Positions 5,312-6,511 of a DNA stretch of 6,511 nt are shown one piece after another. Under the pieces are notes generated by a model that had not been told where the DNA came from, ran no database searches, and saw nothing but the letters and a program-made list of their open reading frames with translations. The stretch is from Chloroflexota bacterium (GTDB lineage: Bacteria; Chloroflexota; UBA6077). The DNA lies in the NCBI GenBank assembly GCA_021788565.1, contig JAJYKO010000327.1, forward strand, positions 1-6,511, written 5' to 3'. Position 1 is the stretch's first letter. Every line of letters begins with the position of its first letter. A program made the translations under genes and the position numbers.

Positions 5312-5781
5312 GAACGGCCGTAGATACCAACGTCCTCCTCGATCTCCTAGCCGGGGATTCCTCGGCCGCGGCATCCGCCCGAACTGCCATCGCCGAAGCC
5401 CTGAGCCTCGGCTCGCTGGCAGTTTGTCCGGCAGTCTACGCCGAACTGGGGGCGAACTTCACGGACAGGGACGAGCTTACCCGTTTCATCCGAGCCCTTC
5501 ACATCCAGGTGGACGGCTTCTCGGCCGATGCCCTCTTACTGGCGGCCACAGCGTGGAGGCGCTACGCCCGCAATCGAGGAGCAGAGCTCCAGTGCCCACG
5601 GTGCGGGCAAACCACGGAGGTGCTGTGCCCGAGTTGTGGCACTCCACTCTCGTGGCGACAACATATCCTCCCTGACTTCCTCGTGGGAGGGCACGCAGCG
5701 GCACAGGCCGACCGGTTGCTCACCCGCGATCCCCACTACTACCGGCGCTTCTTCCCGGCCGTGACGATTCTGGCACCGTAA
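5308..5781 (+). CDS. vapC: VapC-like PIN-domain ribonuclease toxin with inserted zinc-ribbon-like motif
   Basis: A 157-residue PIN-domain protein. Acidic residues fit the metal-binding active site: D6 in AVDTNVLLDLL, E46 in VYAELGA, D123 in LPDFLVGGHA and D141 in LLTRDPHYY. VapC toxins are endoribonucleases that cut tRNA or rRNA and stop translation; the target here is unknown. Between the middle helices and D123, residues 96-110 read CPRCGQTTEVLCPSC, two CxxC pairs seven residues apart (C96, C99, C107, C110), which looks like a small zinc ribbon placed inside the PIN fold and makes the protein somewhat longer than the common 125-140 residues. It starts at a GTG overlapping the antitoxin stop, so translation is coupled. 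I see no frameshift or missing active-site acid, so it is probably functional. The PIN identification is firm; zinc binding is inferred. Confidence 0.9.
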   Translation: MRTAVDTNVLLDLLAGDSSAAASARTAIAEALSLGSLAVCPAVYAELGANFTDRDELTRFIRALHIQVDGFSADALLLAATAWRRYARNRGAELQCPRCGQTTEVLCPSCGTPLSWRQHILPDFLVGGHAAAQADRLLTRDPHYYRRFFPAVTILAP

Positions 5782-5869
5782 CAATCCAGCGCTTCTATCC
5801 CTGCTGCAACGTCATCTCACAAGATCGCATTTCTCCTCCAGCACAACTGCGCCTTCTGGACATCGCGCG

Positions 5870-5926
5870 GCCGGCATCGGTAAGGGCGGCGCCGTCCAGG
5901 GCTTCGATCGGATGGAGGACAAGGTA
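5870..5926 (+). pseudogene. Decayed pspA fragment (hinge-region remnant)
   Basis: These 57 bases align without gaps to 4623-4679 of the full-length pspA and agree at 51 positions by my hand count. In the matching frame they read AGIGKGGAVQGFDRMEDKV against AGIGKSGAMQGFDRMEDKV of PspA. Three of the six changes are silent or conservative. Similarity stops abruptly after the GTA codon, and the frame ends at a TGA (5977-5979). Upstream, GACATCGCGCGG (5859-5870) resembles other parts of the same pspA region, suggesting internal deletion. No start codon, ribosome site or rest of the gene is present. It is most likely the remnant of a lost pspA copy rather than a gene, older than a recent duplication because it is not identical. 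Confidence 0.75.
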
Positions 5927-5949
5927 CGTGAACCACGCCGGGAGCCACT

Positions 5950-5978
5950 TTGTGGCACGCGTTCTGCCAACGTAAGAT
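5950..5978 (+). promoter_or_regulatory. Candidate promoter upstream of the HD-domain gene
   Basis: TTGTGG (5950-5955) and TAAGAT (5973-5978) are separated by 17 bases, with reasonable matches to the sigma-70 consensus. A start near 5985 would give a leader of about 80 bases. The -35 region also overlaps a small hairpin, GCCAC (5944-5948) with GTGGC (5952-5956). Confidence 0.35.
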
Positions 5979-6035
5979 GATCCTGGGCAATAATGCACCT
6001 GGTACATTGAAAAGCAATCTTTAACATAGCTCGCA

Positions 6036-6054
6036 GAGGGTAAACCCTCGAGGG
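6036..6054 (+). promoter_or_regulatory. Leader palindromes beside the HD-gene ribosome site
   Basis: GAGGG (6036-6040), CCCTC (6045-6049) and GAGGG (6050-6054) lie in a row just before GGGAGG, the ribosome site for the GTG at 6068. The middle CCCTC can form a five-base stem with the first GAGGG (loop TAAA), or compete for the second copy, which overlaps the ribosome site. This could tune translation, but the stems are short. Confidence 0.3.
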
Positions 6055-6067
6055 AGGATGAAAAACA

Positions 6068-6511
6068 GTGAACGAACAGCTGGACGTAGTGTCCATTTTC
6101 CCCGAGGTGATGGAGATCGCTGATGCGAGCCTGCGCGAAAAGGTCATAGCCGTCTGGCAACGGTTGTGGCAGGAGTCCAAGTTCGACGACGTGGCCCAGG
6201 TTCCTGTTAGCCCCAAGCTGAGCTATCCGCATATCCCCCACAACCGATCGGTGGTCCAGATGGCCCTGCGCGTCGCTGAAGTGCTGGAGCGCTTCCACGG
6301 CACTCGCATCAACCGCGATCACCTTCTGGCCGCGGCCATTCTCCAGGATGCCAGCAAGCTCGTCGAGTACGAGCCGGGCCCGGGGGGCGTCGTCGCCTCG
6401 GAGCTGGGTGGTGCCTATCAACATGCGTTCTACGCCGCGCACGTCGCTCTGGAGGTCGGGCTTCCTCACGAGGTCGTGCAGGCCATTCTGATGCATACGG
6501 CAGAGGCCCCA
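6068..6511 (+). CDS. HD-domain-like protein with H-to-Q change in the HD pair (3' end beyond window)
   Basis: The first 148 codons of a protein that runs off the window. The start is GTG with GGGAGG (6052-6057) ten bases upstream; an ATG at 6058 is out of frame. Residues 1-50 form a helical lead-in; from H58 the order of residues follows an HD hydrolase: H58, a helix ALRVAEVLE (66-74), INRDHLLAAAILQDASKLVEY (81-101), then H119, H125 and H143. HD proteins hold divalent metals with a conserved His-Asp pair and usually act as phosphohydrolases or phosphodiesterases. Here the pair position reads Q93-D94 instead of H-D, while the following ASKLVEYE matches what I expect of an 'HDxSKLxEYE' type. 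A CAG codon (6344-6346) for CAC or CAT is a one-base difference, so either the enzyme is altered or this is a base error. The surrounding His residues are kept. Substrate unknown. Confidence 0.75.
   Translation, partial: MNEQLDVVSIFPEVMEIADASLREKVIAVWQRLWQESKFDDVAQVPVSPKLSYPHIPHNRSVVQMALRVAEVLERFHGTRINRDHLLAAAILQDASKLVEYEPGPGGVVASELGGAYQHAFYAAHVALEVGLPHEVVQAILMHTAEAP

Noticed and set aside
5795..6496. Minus-strand open frame of 233 codons over the pspA relic and the HD-domain gene
   Set aside because: The plus-strand frame from 6068 has a ribosome site and HD-family residue order; the antisense product resembles no family.

Overview
The window is a GC-rich piece of bacterial chromosome with dense genes, Shine-Dalgarno-led starts (several of them GTG) and short intergenic gaps. 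No ribosomal RNA or universal marker gene is present, so the organism cannot be placed firmly. The combination of an XRE-type regulator, PspA paralogues, a YqiJ/YuaF-like membrane protein, a flotillin, a zinc-ribbon PIN toxin and ACTCAG-rich intergenic repeats would suit a soil, sediment or hot-spring lineage such as Chloroflexota or Armatimonadota. That is a guess from gene content, not a demonstration.

Layout. (1) Positions 1-407, minus strand: the N-terminal 135 codons of a metallo-beta-lactamase-fold hydrolase. (2) Positions 664-4891, plus strand: an apparent envelope-stress operon. It opens with a near-consensus sigma-70-type promoter overlapped by three TTGCAA boxes, then an HTH regulator, a short PspA paralogue lacking the membrane-binding N-terminal helix, a three-segment membrane protein with a histidine-rich loop and an OB-fold (NfeD-like) tail, a full flotillin, and a full-length PspA, closing with a strong rho-independent terminator. 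(3) Positions 5002-5781, plus strand: a VapBC-type toxin-antitoxin pair with its own promoter and possible operator. The PIN toxin carries a four-cysteine zinc-ribbon-like insertion. (4) Positions 5782-6067: non-coding sequence that holds a decayed piece of a pspA gene. (5) Positions 6068-6511, plus strand: the N-terminal part of an HD-domain-like protein in which the His of the HD pair is Gln.

How the genes fit together. PspA/IM30 proteins bind and stabilise stressed membranes. Flotillins and their OB-fold partners (YqiJ-YqiK in Escherichia coli, YuaF-FloT in Bacillus subtilis) organise membrane microdomains. Here they share one transcription unit with an HTH protein that may repress or activate its own promoter, a layout that recalls the ClgR-PspA operon of mycobacteria. 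The working model is a self-regulated membrane-maintenance module. The helix-less PspA may be a soluble co-assembly partner or regulator of the full-length one, and the His-rich loop may be a metal-binding or metal-sensing part. The VapBC pair and the pspA remnant downstream suggest the 3' flank has been rearranged.
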